From Argopecten irradians (lineage: Eukaryota; Mollusca; Bivalvia; Pectinida; Pectinidae): a stretch of DNA of 64,000 bases. A program made the translations under genes and the position numbers. The stretch is from NCBI RefSeq assembly GCF_041381155.1, contig NC_091135.1, forward strand, positions 56,929,997-56,993,996, in the 5' to 3' direction. Each line of letters starts with the position of its first letter. Within the stretch, counting starts at the first letter, position 1. Positions 62,649 to 64,000 of this stretch are shown one piece after another. A model generated the notes under the pieces. It was not told where the DNA came from. It did not search any database and worked only from the letters and a program-made list of their open reading frames with translations.

Positions 62649-63593
62649 TCATTCATTTTCACATTTCCGCTGAGCACCTCCACCTTTACTATTGGCAATA
62701 TATTTTTGAGAATTGTAGTGTTCTTTAATTAAGTTGATTAGAGCATGTGGACTTAAAATTTTATGCAAACATCTGGTTTTGTATATGTAATACTTAATAA
62801 TAATCAAAATTTCATTGTCAACTCTATTTATAGGATGATATCTATTTTGTAAAAACAAACCAAAAAGAAAGCTTTGTTTATTGTATTGAAACGGGATATA
62901 GAGTGCATCCAGGAATGTCTCTACGCTTTGCAAAAATCTCTGAGTTTCTCTGCATTCCCAAAGAATATGGACAATGGTTTCTGTTTCAAGATTGCACAAG
63001 TTACATATTGGATTATTGTCTAATCCTACTTTACATAAAAACGAGTTTGTTGTTATAATATTTTGTACTATCCTATACTGAAACCATCGTAGTTTTGTGT
63101 TTTTAGTAACCTTGAAAGGATTATTATATATGTTGACCTAATTTAGTTCAATATCTTCAAAGAGATCATCCCATTTTCTTCTACCAGTTGAAATGAGATT
63201 ATTTTTAACCATAATATTATAAAAATCTTTTGTCCCATTTAAATTTTTCATAAAAAGTAAGATATTATTAGGGATAATTGGATAAACTATTTCATGGTTC
63301 ATATTTACAACATTAAGTCTCGTTAAAAGTCTTTTGATAGATGAGATTATACCATGAAATTGAAGGAAATTTATATCGGTATTATACACATGCATGAATT
63401 CTTGATATGTATAGAAAGAACATCTATACCTTAATCTTAATAAAATGTATGTATTTCCATCTAGGTCTTTATTCAAAACAAGTATTAAAAAACGTAAAAG
63501 TAATGTTAGCCGTGATTTAAGTAGTACCCATGGACATGCTACTGTATGGTATGAAGTAAATGCACTGTATGTTAATAGTAATTTCGGCAACAA
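62649..63593 (-). pseudogene. LINE C-terminal fragment, second family
   Basis: Minus-strand frame 63593-62649 is continuous except for one TAG at 63140-63138. It contains LNKDLDGNTYILLRLRYRC, INFLQFHGIISSIKRLL, then after the stop FKVTKNTKLRWFQYRIVQN, CNLCNLETETIVHILWECRE. The last motif (C-x2-C, H, C) is the zinc-binding tail found C-terminal to RT in several LINE clades. RT itself is absent, so this is a 5'-truncated copy. It differs from the LINE at 57 kb. Confidence 0.75.
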
Positions 63594-64000
63594 ACCATAC
63601 AGTAAGTCTGCGATTGAAAGTCACGATTGTATACAATCTAGGCATTAACTTCACACCTATTACGCTTGATTGTTCCATTCGGATTTATTAGAAATGCACA
63701 TATTTAGTAAACTCAAATGAAAGTGTTGATGATTAGTGGCGGATTATATGAGTTTTATTTATCATATTATACCGATTGTGCAGACATTTAAGATAAGCCT
63801 ATTGAATATGTTTCAAATAATTTTAATGTTATAACCATTAAAAGCAACCCAAAATATCATATATAATTTTTTTTTTAATATCTCGCTTCAGCGATCGCCG
63901 GAACTCTCACAATCGCAGTTCGACCTCCCATTTTCGTTGTTACACATATTTAAATGTTAATCTGATCTATTGTCATCATTTCATGTTCATAATTCCAATC
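63594..64000. other. Window end, nothing recognised
   Basis: AT-rich, with a poly-T run near 63868-63876. No feature supported. Confidence 0.5.

Overview
The window is animal nuclear DNA: intron-rich genes, long AT-rich introns, many small inverted-repeat transposons, tRNA-headed SINEs, LINE remnants and large tandem arrays. The dispersed repeats, notably the units with inverted ends around 13.2, 35.2 and 40.3-45.7 kb and a SINE with a conserved central block at 48.9 kb, look molluscan, most likely bivalve. That placement rests on memory of such genomes and not on a search. Three protein-coding genes can be rebuilt exon by exon with matching intron phases. Many other open frames are shadows or repeat read-through. 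|| (1) 153-7335, plus strand, five exons, 255 residues: a chromodomain with an intact aromatic cage (Tyr11, Trp32, Phe35), then an SR/RS-rich basic stretch, then a single membrane span near residues 197-215 and a 40-residue tail. I do not recognise a named family with this order. It resembles a nuclear-envelope chromatin tether, comparable in design to LBR (Tudor, RS, membrane) but with a chromodomain as the reader. This is the most interesting item here. || (2) 14497-37204, plus strand, nine exons, 331 residues: translation initiation factor eIF2 beta (EIF2S2), with its three lysine blocks each in a separate exon. Intron 3 holds about eleven copies of a 104-bp repeat. Intron 4 is almost entirely a 59-bp satellite of about 11 kb that starts about 6 bases inside the intron and is split by a 1.23-kb hAT-like transposon with a 5-bp target duplication. 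The last exon is tandemly duplicated as part of a 1393-bp unit, giving two identical zinc-finger terminal exons. || (3) 53727-50598, minus strand, six exons, 461 residues: a TNF-receptor-family death receptor with signal peptide, cysteine-rich repeats, membrane span and a C-terminal death domain. The intron that splits the death domain appears to use a GC-AG donor. || Between and around the genes: a 65-bp minisatellite at 8.09-9.40 kb with a TTAA-specific element inside it; a SINE at 12.7 kb whose B box is split by a 101-bp palindrome with 9-bp target duplications; repeat blocks at 40.3-43.1 and 44.85-45.7 kb; a 75-bp perfect inverted repeat at 43.7 kb; terminal-inverted-repeat elements at 46.4 and 47.7-50.2 kb; a degraded LINE at 56.6-59.4 kb; microsatellites at 61.9-62.4 kb; and a second LINE 3' fragment at 62.6-63.6 kb.
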